This document shows, piece by piece, positions 17,661-25,620 of a stretch of DNA of 64,000 bases. The notes below the pieces were generated by a model. It had not been told where the DNA came from. It made no database searches and saw only the letters and a program-made list of their open reading frames with translations. Location: contig CP051238.1 of the NCBI GenBank assembly GCA_017794925.1, positions 2,744,179 to 2,808,178 on the forward strand, written 5' to 3'. The position numbers and the translations under genes were made by a program. The DNA is from Aestuariibacter sp. GTDB lineage: Bacteria > Pseudomonadota > Gammaproteobacteria > Enterobacterales > Alteromonadaceae. Numbering within the stretch: position 1 is the stretch's first letter; each line of letters opens with the position of its first letter.

Positions 17661-18989
17661 TTATAATCCTAGCAAATACCGCATTATAAATACGCCAGCC
17701 AGTAGGTATGTAATCAGGCTAATGTCTTTGTATTTACCTGCGCCGAGTTTCACTCCGACATAAGTAATGAAGCCCAGAGCAATACCCTCGCTGATACTAA
17801 AGGTCAGTGGCATCGCCATGAGAGCAACAACCGCAGTTGCGGTTGCACCCAAATCGTCAAATTCAAGGTGACGAATTGATTCCATCATCAATATACCCAC
17901 CATAACCAGCGCTGGGGTAGTGGCCATTAATGGAATGACCTTCATTAACGGGGTTAAAAATAATGCCAGCAAAAAGCACACGGCTACGACTACCGCTGTG
18001 AGTCCTGTGCGACCTCCTGCAGAAGCACCTGCAGCGGATTCAACATAACTGGTTACCGGTGATGTCCCCAGTGCAGCACCAACAACACTGGCAGTGGCAT
18101 CTGCGGTCATTGCACTACCGATTTTAGGCAGCTTGTCGTCTTTGTTAAGCAGGTTGGCCCGGCGGGATACACCAATCAGGGTACCAATAGTGTCGAACAT
18201 ATTGACGAACATCAGCGCAAAAATCAGATCCCAGGTTTCTGCAAAATGTTCCACCGGATACATGATATCCATGGCAAACCAGGTGTCACTGATGGGCTCA
18301 GGCATACCGACTATGGCGTCTGGTGTCGCGGTCAGGGTACCGGTTTCAGTAGGGATCATGGTGCCAATTAACGTCAGCAGGATAATAGAAATAAGAATAC
18401 CGCCGGTAACGCGCTTCATGACCAATACAACCGTTAACAGGATACCGGCCAGTGCCAGCATAACCGCCGGATCAGCCAAGTCACCTATCGTAACGAACGT
18501 TGCCGGGTTGGCTACAATTAAGCCCGCATTCTTTAATCCAATAAAGGCGATGAACAAACCAATACCGCATTGCACACCAATTTTAAGCGAAGGTGGTATG
18601 GCTTCTGCAATCAGTGTCCGTACCCCGGTAAGTGTAAGCAGTAAAAATAAGATGCCGTTCCAGAAGACGATACCCAAAGCGGCTTCCCATGGTACCTCAC
18701 GGGTCATACAGATGGTAAAGGCGAAAAAGGCATTCAGACCCATGCCCGGAGCAAGTGCAATAGGGTAATTTGTCATGAACGCCATAAGCAGCGTACCCAG
18801 ACAAGCCGCTAATGCGGTAACGGTAATCAACCCCGCAGCAGGCATGCCGCTTAAGCCTAATATGCCGGGGTTCACTACCAGAATATAAGACATGGCTGCG
18901 AAGGTTGTTAAGCCGGCAATCACTTCAGTTTTTACTGTGGTGCCATGGGCCTGGAGTTTAAAAAGGCGCTCTATCAGCGGGGATGACAT
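17661..18989 (-). CDS. NCS2 (AzgA-type) purine nucleobase permease
   Basis: The 442 aa inner-membrane protein has about 12-14 hydrophobic segments. Characteristic AzgA/COG2252 segments are AGLTTFAAMSYILVVNP near the N-terminus, APGMGLNAFFAF, and the central MFDTIGTL region with SVVGAALGTSPVTSY. Members transport adenine, guanine or hypoxanthine with protons. It is divergent from the adenine deaminase gene and shares a control region containing a RutR-like operator 60 bases upstream of its ATG, so adenine is the favoured substrate. Family members differ in base preference, so this is tentative. Confidence 0.88.
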   Translation of the reverse strand: MSSPLIERLFKLQAHGTTVKTEVIAGLTTFAAMSYILVVNPGILGLSGMPAAGLITVTALAACLGTLLMAFMTNYPIALAPGMGLNAFFAFTICMTREVPWEAALGIVFWNGILFLLLTLTGVRTLIAEAIPPSLKIGVQCGIGLFIAFIGLKNAGLIVANPATFVTIGDLADPAVMLALAGILLTVVLVMKRVTGGILISIILLTLIGTMIPTETGTLTATPDAIVGMPEPISDTWFAMDIMYPVEHFAETWDLIFALMFVNMFDTIGTLIGVSRRANLLNKDDKLPKIGSAMTADATASVVGAALGTSPVTSYVESAAGASAGGRTGLTAVVVAVCFLLALFLTPLMKVIPLMATTPALVMVGILMMESIRHLEFDDLGATATAVVALMAMPLTFSISEGIALGFITYVGVKLGAGKYKDISLITYLLAGVFIMRYLLGL

Positions 18990-19049
18990 AGATATTCTCT
19001 TTATTGTGTATGTTTATGGTTCAGTGTTACCGGAACACAAGCAAAAAAC

Positions 19050-19063
19050 TGACCATTTAGTCA
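19050..19063. promoter_or_regulatory. RutR-like operator, purine permease / adenine deaminase
   Basis: TGACCATTTAGTCA matches 11 of 12 defined positions. It lies 60 bases upstream of the permease start and 179 bases upstream of the divergent deaminase start, so direct control of the permease is more secure than of the deaminase. Confidence 0.75.
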
Positions 19064-19242
19064 ATGAGTTGGTGCGGTATCTGCTAGACTCCGTAGTTAG
19101 TAACAAAACGCGTTCTTTAGTCGCGACGAACGCTAGAAATAACCCGTTTACTGCCGCGTATTTTGGCATAAATGGGGATAGGATTGCACCAATATGGTGA
19201 TGTTGCCAATTACATGTGCGCCAAATAGCCATGAAGGAAATT

Positions 19243-20253
19243 ATGAGCTTAATAAAATTAATAAAAAAACTGCCAAAAACGGAATTGCACCTGCATATTG
19301 AAGGCTCGCTCGAGCCCTCTTTAATGTGGGCATTGGCCAGTAAACACGGTGTTTCGCTTCCCTTTGATTCAGTGGAAGCCATTGAAGCTGCTTATCAGTT
19401 TGAAGATTTGCAGAGCTTTCTCGATTTGTATTATCAAGGGGCTGATGTACTTCGTGATGAGGACGACTTTTATCAGTTAATGATGGCGTATTTGACCCGC
19501 TGTTATGAAGACAATGTTGTGCATGCTGAAATCATGTTTGACCCACAAACCCATACCAGCAGGGGAGTGGGGTTTGATGTCTTTATGCCGGCCTTTCAAC
19601 GCGCAATGGACGAGGCGAAGCAAAAATGGGGGATGTCGGTTTATTTGATCATGTCCTTTCTTCGTCATCTGCCAGAAAAAGACGCGATAGAGACACTGAC
19701 TCAAGCCAGGGCGTATTACCCGATGATCAAGGCTGTTGGTCTGGATAGCTCGGAGTTGGGCAACCCGCCGGAAAAATTTGTCAAAGTGTTTGCCGCGGCA
19801 AGGGCGTTGGGTTTTAAATGTGTTGCACATGCAGGAGAAGAGGGACCGCCGGAATATATCTGGCAGGCGCTGGACCTGTTACGTGTCGATCGCATCGATC
19901 ATGGCGTGCGAAGTATCGAAGATGAAACATTAATGAAACGTCTGAAAGATGAAGGGATACCGTTAACGGTGTGCCCGCAGAGTAACATCAAGCTCTGTGT
20001 TTTCGACCATATGAAAGAGCACAATATTCTTGAACTACTCGACGATGATTTGTGCGTGACAGTGAATGCTGACGATCCAAGTTATTTTGGTGGTTATTTA
20101 AACGATAACTATCGTGCACTAATGACGCACCTTGCAATGGATGAGATACAACTGGTGAAGCTGGTAAAAAACAGTTTTATAGCTTCATTCCTGCCACCGG
20201 AAGAGAAGAACAGCTGGTTGAGAAAGATAGATCTGCTTGTCGCCGGGCAATAA
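19243..20253 (+). CDS. Adenine deaminase of the adenosine-deaminase-like family
   Basis: The 336 aa protein starts at MSLIKLIKK behind AAGGAA; upstream GTG/ATG codons lack a comparable site. Zinc and catalytic motifs are intact: HLHIEG, HAGEEGPPEYIW, RIDHGVR and NADDPSYFGGY. Segments FLDLYYQGADVL, FLRHL, GLDSSELGNPP and KLCVFD are those of the Pseudomonas/fungal Aah1 adenine deaminases rather than true adenosine deaminase. It would convert imported adenine to hypoxanthine for XdhAB. It is divergent from the AzgA-type permease. Confidence 0.88.
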   Translation: MSLIKLIKKLPKTELHLHIEGSLEPSLMWALASKHGVSLPFDSVEAIEAAYQFEDLQSFLDLYYQGADVLRDEDDFYQLMMAYLTRCYEDNVVHAEIMFDPQTHTSRGVGFDVFMPAFQRAMDEAKQKWGMSVYLIMSFLRHLPEKDAIETLTQARAYYPMIKAVGLDSSELGNPPEKFVKVFAAARALGFKCVAHAGEEGPPEYIWQALDLLRVDRIDHGVRSIEDETLMKRLKDEGIPLTVCPQSNIKLCVFDHMKEHNILELLDDDLCVTVNADDPSYFGGYLNDNYRALMTHLAMDEIQLVKLVKNSFIASFLPPEEKNSWLRKIDLLVAGQ

Positions 20254-20254
20254 T

Positions 20255-20283
20255 AAAACAGCCTGCGTGTCGCAGGCTGTTTT
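20255..20283. terminator. Intrinsic terminator after adenine deaminase
   Basis: AAAACAGCCTGCG and CGCAGGCTGTTTT form a 13-bp stem with loop TGT; T-runs occur in both directions. It serves the convergent deaminase and NUP genes. Confidence 0.92.
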
Positions 20284-20302
20284 GTCTTAATCTGTTTTTG
20301 GC

Positions 20303-21421
20303 CTATTTCGTGCCTGGTAGGGCAGTCTGATAGGTGTCCCAATTAACAACAATTTCGTCAATCACGGTACTGCCGACCACAAATGCAGCTTCTAACGAGG
20401 GGCGCATACCGGCATAACCGGCCCCCGTGCTTTCCGCTGCCAGGTTTTCAGCCGCGGTTAAGCCGTCCGGCTGCATGGTAAAATTACTGGCGGTTCGCAA
20501 CACCATGAAACGGGATTTATCCACTTTTCCGGCCCGCTCTAAATACACCATAGACTGATAAGCGCCGGTATCTTCCATACCCGAGGTTACAAAATTGCCT
20601 TTGCCGTTGGTCCAAAAACGGGTCCAGTCATTCGCCCAGTCATTAAATAGCTTGCCATGCCAGAATGTGGATGCGGCCATATGGTCACCGCGCATGACTT
20701 TGGGCGGCATTTGCGCGTTCGGCATGCTAATGTACTGATCACGCAAAGCTTGCATTGCCGGCGTATCGCCCAGGGAGAGGTCTTTTGTCAGATTAAACGC
20801 CCAATCTATCAATGCGGTGTTCAGTTGAAACATTTCACCGTTGCGCGCGACATTTTCGCTGCCATTGTCGGGATACGGCTCGTTTGCAAACAGCGGGAAA
20901 TAGCCGGTTTTCCAATTTTCCGGTATTTCTCTGGCATCAATTTGATGGGCCAGATCACCGTCGATTAAATAGTCAGCCCAAACGGCAGAGCCAATTGATC
21001 CATCGAGAGGGTCAATACCTGCAATACCGGCAACCAGCCAATAGGCCTTAGTCAGGTCGAATCTATGGTCAAGTCCTAGCGCCATGATCGCTGATGAAGC
21101 GCGGCTGATGCCCATACCCGTTACAATACCCAGAACGCCTTTTTCACGGTTTAAATAAATATCGTGGAAAGACTGAGGAAAAGCGAATCGTTCGGTTAGC
21201 CCATAGCGCTCGCGCCAGAACTGAAACTCGCCGGGCTTATCACCGGTGTCTTCGCCCATTTCGAACATGGTTACCACTACGGCTTTTATTTCGATGGGGG
21301 CGGGCATGGGAGGCGGTGGCATTCCGCCTTCGAAACCCGGGCCGTGTTCGCCGGGACCCGGGCCCCCAGGCTGGCAGGCGGCCAACAACAGCAACGTCGT
21401 TAATATTGCTAAAAATCGCAT
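20303..21421 (-). CDS. Purine nucleoside permease (NUP) family lipoprotein
   Basis: The 372 aa protein has a lipoprotein signal with lipobox LLAAC (Cys16), then a Gly/Pro-rich linker and the NUP domain from about residue 40 (KAVVVTMFEMGEDTGDKPGEF, GIVTGMGISRASSAIMALG, WLVAGIAGIDP, TSGMEDTGAYQSM). NUP proteins were named from a fungal nucleoside transporter but have no membrane helices, and the domain resembles the nucleoside-phosphorylase fold. A lipid-anchored periplasmic nucleoside-binding or cleaving protein is therefore at least as likely as a permease. GGAG precedes the ATG. It follows the TonB receptor gene across a terminator. Confidence 0.82.
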   Translation of the reverse strand: MRFLAILTTLLLLAACQPGGPGPGEHGPGFEGGMPPPPMPAPIEIKAVVVTMFEMGEDTGDKPGEFQFWRERYGLTERFAFPQSFHDIYLNREKGVLGIVTGMGISRASSAIMALGLDHRFDLTKAYWLVAGIAGIDPLDGSIGSAVWADYLIDGDLAHQIDAREIPENWKTGYFPLFANEPYPDNGSENVARNGEMFQLNTALIDWAFNLTKDLSLGDTPAMQALRDQYISMPNAQMPPKVMRGDHMAASTFWHGKLFNDWANDWTRFWTNGKGNFVTSGMEDTGAYQSMVYLERAGKVDKSRFMVLRTASNFTMQPDGLTAAENLAAESTGAGYAGMRPSLEAAFVVGSTVIDEIVVNWDTYQTALPGTK

Positions 21422-21436
21422 AATCTACTCCATAAA

Positions 21437-21460
21437 AAAGGCATGCCAGAGCATGCCTTT
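21437..21460 (-). terminator. Terminator between TonB receptor and NUP genes
   Basis: On the minus strand AAAGGCATGC and GCATGCCTTT pair around TCTG, followed by further T residues, directly before the NUP ribosome binding site. Partial readthrough would give more receptor than NUP. Confidence 0.82.
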
Positions 21461-21485
21461 GTGTGTTGCGTTTATTACAAATCGA

Positions 21486-23906
21486 TTAGAACTTGTAAGA
21501 GAACTTCACGTTAAAGTGACGCGGCAGTTCTGGCAGTACGATTTGGCTACCGAACAGGTCAGGGAAGTTTGCACGGAAATAACGCTCATCAGTCAGGTTC
21601 TTGACTGTCAGGTTAACACCGAAGTTTTCATCCTGATAAGACAGACCCGCATTTACCAGGGTATAAGCAGGCAGCATTACCGCGCCTGAGAAGCCTGATG
21701 CAACAGAGTCAACATCAATTACACTCAAACTGGTCGCATATCCGTTCTGGAAGTCATACGTCGCAGTTAGTGTGTAGATGTTTTCCGGCATACCCGCTTT
21801 CTTCGCTGTCGGGTTGCTGCTGTCTGGGTTAACCAGGTTCAAACCAATAACGTTTCCACCGAATACTAATGAAGGATCGCTTAGGTTAACCAGGTCTTCA
21901 GCACCCAGGAAGCCGAATTGCGTGCCGTTTTCCTGAGCCGTTAAGTTAACGACTTCTACATTAGTGTAGCCGGCAGACAGAACCAGATTTTCGTTAACTA
22001 CCCAACGCAGTTCAAATTCAACACCTTCGTTATGAGTGGTGTTATTCGTTACGGTGTTCTGCGTGCTGTAATCTTCACGTTCCTGTTCAAAGAACGATAC
22101 TGCGAAGTAAAGAGATTCGTCCAGCAGAGAGCCTTTTACACCGTACTCAAGCAATTCAGAGGTATCAAATGCACCACTACCGTCTGGGTTATTTAACTGA
22201 TCAACATTGATTTCAGCACCCTGACCAGCAACCAGGGTAGCCTGTTCAGCAACCGTGATGTAAGGGATCAAACCAATAGGCGTGGTGTAAGAAATACTGG
22301 AGTTCCACGATACGCCGTCAACGGTTTCTTTTTCAGTCACGGGGGCTTCAGTGCCATCTGAGCCAAGCAGCAGGTCTACACGGGAAGTACTTTCGATGTC
22401 GATGGTGTCATAACGCACACCCAACACGACGTTCAGACCCCAATCCCAGGTCAGGTCAGTCATGACGGCGAAACCCAGATCCAGGTAGTTACCTTCGTCG
22501 TAGTTATCGAAGTTACGGCCGATACGGGTAGCCAGTTCACGACGGTCCAAAGCCGAAGATGGCATGGTCAGGTCGCGACGGTTAAAATATTCGTAAGTGT
22601 AGTCGTCACCGTGCAGGAAGTCGGTATAACGAATCGACGGCGAAATTTGTACCTGTGCAAACAGATCTGAAATTTCCCAGCTGCTGGCAAAAATCAGCTT
22701 GTCTTCAACAACCCAGCTGTCATGGAACTGTGAGAAACCGTAGGCATTTTCGTTGATGTTATCGTAGGCATCATAGAATAACTGGTTTTTAATTTCCCAG
22801 TCACCTGCGTAGTAAATAACGTCGAAGTAGTACGTATTTGCCACGTTACCTAACTGGTCATCAGGGGCTACCAGCACCTGGTCACCGCGAAGGGTTGTGG
22901 TACCAACGTTCTCAAGACCCATTAATGGCAACGCATCCGCGTCAGTAAATGCCGCCGCAGGTACATAGAAGTAACCAGCACCTGCCAGATTCACAGCACC
23001 GTACTCATCGTGAGAGATAGAGCCGTCACCATCAGTATCCAGTGGCTGCGCTGTACCAGTGATATAAGTACCGTTATCGATCAATTCCTGTGTCAGACGG
23101 TTCCAACCTGCAACCTGGTTACCGTTGTATTTGTGGTACATACCACCAAATTCAACGCGCAGGTTATCAGTTAGGTCTACGTTAAATGACGCTTGTAAAA
23201 TAGACTGATCGGTAGCGCTGTTTTCGTAGTAGCTGCCTGAGTTTTCTACTTCACCATAAACGTAGTAACCCATTTCCTTGCCCGCAACAGTGGCAGGCCC
23301 ACCTACTTCAGCCGTCAGGATGCTCTTTTCCCAGGTACCGTGCGTGTATGACAGTGCTCCGGTTGGCTCGTCCAGGTACTGACCTGATGAGGCACGTGCA
23401 GATTTAGGGTTAAAGTTCAGGTAACCGCCAATTTTTGACGGGCCATAAATGGGTGATGCCGGACCACGTACAATATCGATGCGGCTTGATGCACCAATTG
23501 GAGTCGGGTAGTTACCCGGGTTGTCCAGGCGTTTTACGCCACGGAAGTAGGCTTCACCAGGATTACCACGAATATCAAGCGAACCGGCTACGCCGAAAAA
23601 TGACTGTGTGAACGTACCCGGCGCAAATGCAACCAGCTCGTCGATGTCAGATACGTTAAAACGCTCCATCTGCTCGTCACTGATTGTGGATGCAGAGCGA
23701 GGCGTTTCTAAAATTGATTTCCCAAATCCGAAAACGGCTTCAACGTCCTGTCCAGGCAAACTGCCTAGTGAGCCTTTTACTTCGATCTTTTCGATCTCTG
23801 AGTCACTGGGTGTCTCCTGAGCGAAGCCCGCTACAGGGGCGAGAAGCAGTAACCCGGTAGTGACGGCACGCGCGATAGGCGCCACACTGAAGTTAGTGGT
23901 TTTCAT
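21486..23906 (-). CDS. TonB-dependent receptor with EF-hand loop, predicted purine/nucleoside uptake
   Basis: The 806 aa protein has a signal peptide of about 29 residues (cleavage after GFA), a TonB-box/plug region (IEKIEVKG; plug about 55-190 with DIRGNPGEAYFRG and RIDIVRGPASPIYG) and a beta-barrel ending in Phe (FKFSYKF). The sequence looks siderophore-receptor-like, but the neighbours and a RutR-like operator 85 bases upstream indicate purine control. Residues 290-301 form a perfect EF-hand loop (DTDGDGSISHDE), probably in an extracellular loop. A relative with shared plug and loop segments lies at 60870-63443. Confidence 0.88.
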   Translation of the reverse strand: MKTTNFSVAPIARAVTTGLLLLAPVAGFAQETPSDSEIEKIEVKGSLGSLPGQDVEAVFGFGKSILETPRSASTISDEQMERFNVSDIDELVAFAPGTFTQSFFGVAGSLDIRGNPGEAYFRGVKRLDNPGNYPTPIGASSRIDIVRGPASPIYGPSKIGGYLNFNPKSARASSGQYLDEPTGALSYTHGTWEKSILTAEVGGPATVAGKEMGYYVYGEVENSGSYYENSATDQSILQASFNVDLTDNLRVEFGGMYHKYNGNQVAGWNRLTQELIDNGTYITGTAQPLDTDGDGSISHDEYGAVNLAGAGYFYVPAAAFTDADALPLMGLENVGTTTLRGDQVLVAPDDQLGNVANTYYFDVIYYAGDWEIKNQLFYDAYDNINENAYGFSQFHDSWVVEDKLIFASSWEISDLFAQVQISPSIRYTDFLHGDDYTYEYFNRRDLTMPSSALDRRELATRIGRNFDNYDEGNYLDLGFAVMTDLTWDWGLNVVLGVRYDTIDIESTSRVDLLLGSDGTEAPVTEKETVDGVSWNSSISYTTPIGLIPYITVAEQATLVAGQGAEINVDQLNNPDGSGAFDTSELLEYGVKGSLLDESLYFAVSFFEQEREDYSTQNTVTNNTTHNEGVEFELRWVVNENLVLSAGYTNVEVVNLTAQENGTQFGFLGAEDLVNLSDPSLVFGGNVIGLNLVNPDSSNPTAKKAGMPENIYTLTATYDFQNGYATSLSVIDVDSVASGFSGAVMLPAYTLVNAGLSYQDENFGVNLTVKNLTDERYFRANFPDLFGSQIVLPELPRHFNVKFSYKF

Positions 23907-23991
23907 GGTGTTCCTCGAGTTTAAGAGTTCTTGTGAGTATTAAACGTTCTAGCTTTACGGCTGCTATATTGCAGTTTTGATGCCAGAATCC

Positions 23992-24005
23992 TGTCCATAT
24001 GGTCA
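23992..24005. promoter_or_regulatory. RutR-like operator, TonB receptor
   Basis: TGTCCATATGGTCA matches 11 of 12 defined positions and lies 85 bases upstream of the receptor start codon. Confidence 0.75.
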
Positions 24006-24155
24006 GGATTTGTCTTGAATGTAAGTGATTGATATTTTTGAATAAAAAATCAATGGCAAAGAATGGGATTGTTAGCGAGATGTTAAAGCTACTATTATCC
24101 ATGCCTGAATGCACCAATGCGGTGAGGCGCGGATTCTAATTGCACCACAAACGTA

Positions 24156-24168
24156 AGACCAGTGGTCA
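24156..24168. promoter_or_regulatory. Variant RutR-like site with one-base spacer
   Basis: AGACCAGTGGTCA has two near-perfect arms, but one base between them instead of two. It is further upstream (about 250 bases) of the receptor gene. It may be an auxiliary or non-functional site. Confidence 0.35.
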
Positions 24169-24221
24169 GATATTCAACAGCGTCCTGTTTTCTTTACGTT
24201 TTGGGATAGTGGCAGTACATA

Positions 24222-24244
24222 GTGGCGGATTTTTAAACCGCCAC
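24222..24244 (-). terminator. Hairpin downstream of NCS2 permease
   Basis: GTGGCGG and CCGCCAC form a 7-bp stem with a 9-base loop, 16 bases beyond the permease stop. No clear T-run follows on the minus strand, so the call is weak. Confidence 0.4.
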
Positions 24245-24260
24245 ATTTAAGTACTCGGAC

Positions 24261-25616
24261 TTATGATTCTGACGTGACCGGTGTTTGCGTGGCAGCCTGA
24301 TTGGGCAAAATGACAGAAAGAATAATGGCTGTTAGCCCCGCTGTGGTGACTGGTGACGTAAGCAAATTACCGAGCCAGGTGGGTAATTGAGACACGACGT
24401 TACCCACCATCATCACGCCGAGCCCCATACCCAGCGAACATGCCGTGATCAGACTATTTCGCTGATTGAGTGGTTCACTGGTCAAAATTTTCACGCCACC
24501 GACCGCAACCATGGCAAACATGACCAGCGTAGCACCACCCAGAACGGGTTTCGGGATCACCTGTAACAACGCGCCTATAAAAGGGAATAACCCGAGCACG
24601 ACAAAGACGCCGGCAACAAAGCAACCTACTTTTCGACTGGCGATACCGGTCATTTGGATTACCCCGTTATTTTGTCCAAATGTGGTGTTGGGAAACGTAC
24701 ACAGCACCGCTGCAATCAGCGAATTGACACCGTCGCCCAGAATGCCTGCCCGAATGCGGTTCAGATAACGTTCACCGGTGATAGGCAGCTTACAAAACAG
24801 GCTGTTGGCCGTTAAGTCACCGGCAGTTTCAATCGCGGTAAAAAAGTAAATCAGTGCAATGGGTAAAAATAAGTCCCACTCAAAATTGATACCGTATTTA
24901 AACGGCTGGGGTACGCTAAACCATGGCAAATCAACTAAGCCTGCGAAGTTGGTCATTCCCATGAAAAAGGCGACAACCGTTCCTATTGCCATGCCGATAA
25001 AAATAGCAGACAAGCGCAACCACTGGTTTTTACAGGCATTAAAATAAATGATCACCAACAGGACCCCCAGGCCCAGAGATAAATTTTCTACGCTGCCGAA
25101 AGTATCAGCATTAAATCCACCAGCCAGGTCAGTCATGCCCACTTTAATCAGTGAAATCCCGATAGCAATGATGACCACACCGGTTGTTACCGGTGTAATA
25201 ACGCGTTTAATTTGCTGAATGAACTGGCTGAGAATGATTTCAACAAAGGCCCCAAAAAAACACACGCCCAGCATCATGGCCAGGATATCGTCGTTGCTGC
25301 CTCCACGCTCTTTCACAGTGCTGCCGACCAGAATCAAGGCGCTTAAAAATGCGAAGCTGGTGCCTTGCACGGCAACCAGCCCGCTGCCTACGGGGCCGAC
25401 GCCTTTGGTTTGAATATAGGTTCCCAGCCCGGTTGCCAGCAGCGCCATGCTGATCAGGTAGGGGACTTCAGCTTGTAATCCCAGCACCGAAGAAATAATC
25501 AGGGTAGGGGTCACTACGCCGATAAAACTGGCCAGAACGTGCTGAATCGCCGCTGTAAGACTGACTGCAAAGTTTGGGCGGTCTTCCAGACCATATAAAA
25601 CCTGGGATTGTGACAT
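24261..25616 (-). CDS. NCS2 nucleobase:cation symporter, UacT/XanQ type
   Basis: The 451 aa protein starts MSQSQVLYGLED behind AAGGATAA; an upstream Met lies inside the neighbouring gene. It has about 12-14 hydrophobic segments with NCS2 motifs GSGLVAVQGTSFAF, the TAIETAGDLTANS helix carrying the substrate-binding Glu, and FGQNNGVIQMTGIASRKVG. These occur in urate/xanthine permeases of COG2233. It begins 4 bases after the secreted deaminase gene and is probably driven by the same operator-bearing promoter. Xanthine, urate or uracil cannot be distinguished here; purines fit the context. Confidence 0.9.
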   Translation of the reverse strand: MSQSQVLYGLEDRPNFAVSLTAAIQHVLASFIGVVTPTLIISSVLGLQAEVPYLISMALLATGLGTYIQTKGVGPVGSGLVAVQGTSFAFLSALILVGSTVKERGGSNDDILAMMLGVCFFGAFVEIILSQFIQQIKRVITPVTTGVVIIAIGISLIKVGMTDLAGGFNADTFGSVENLSLGLGVLLVIIYFNACKNQWLRLSAIFIGMAIGTVVAFFMGMTNFAGLVDLPWFSVPQPFKYGINFEWDLFLPIALIYFFTAIETAGDLTANSLFCKLPITGERYLNRIRAGILGDGVNSLIAAVLCTFPNTTFGQNNGVIQMTGIASRKVGCFVAGVFVVLGLFPFIGALLQVIPKPVLGGATLVMFAMVAVGGVKILTSEPLNQRNSLITACSLGMGLGVMMVGNVVSQLPTWLGNLLTSPVTTAGLTAIILSVILPNQAATQTPVTSES

Positions 25617-25620
25617 GGGG

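Larger units (their letters stand above)
23907..24260. other. Intergenic region upstream of TonB receptor
   Basis: The 354 bases hold one good RutR-like site, one variant site with a one-base spacer, and a hairpin behind the NCS2 permease gene. No supported coding region is seen. Confidence 0.6.

Noticed and set aside
18094..18768. 224-codon open frame opposite the AzgA-type permease
   Set aside because: It is antisense to a well-supported membrane protein and has no recognised domain or ribosome binding site.
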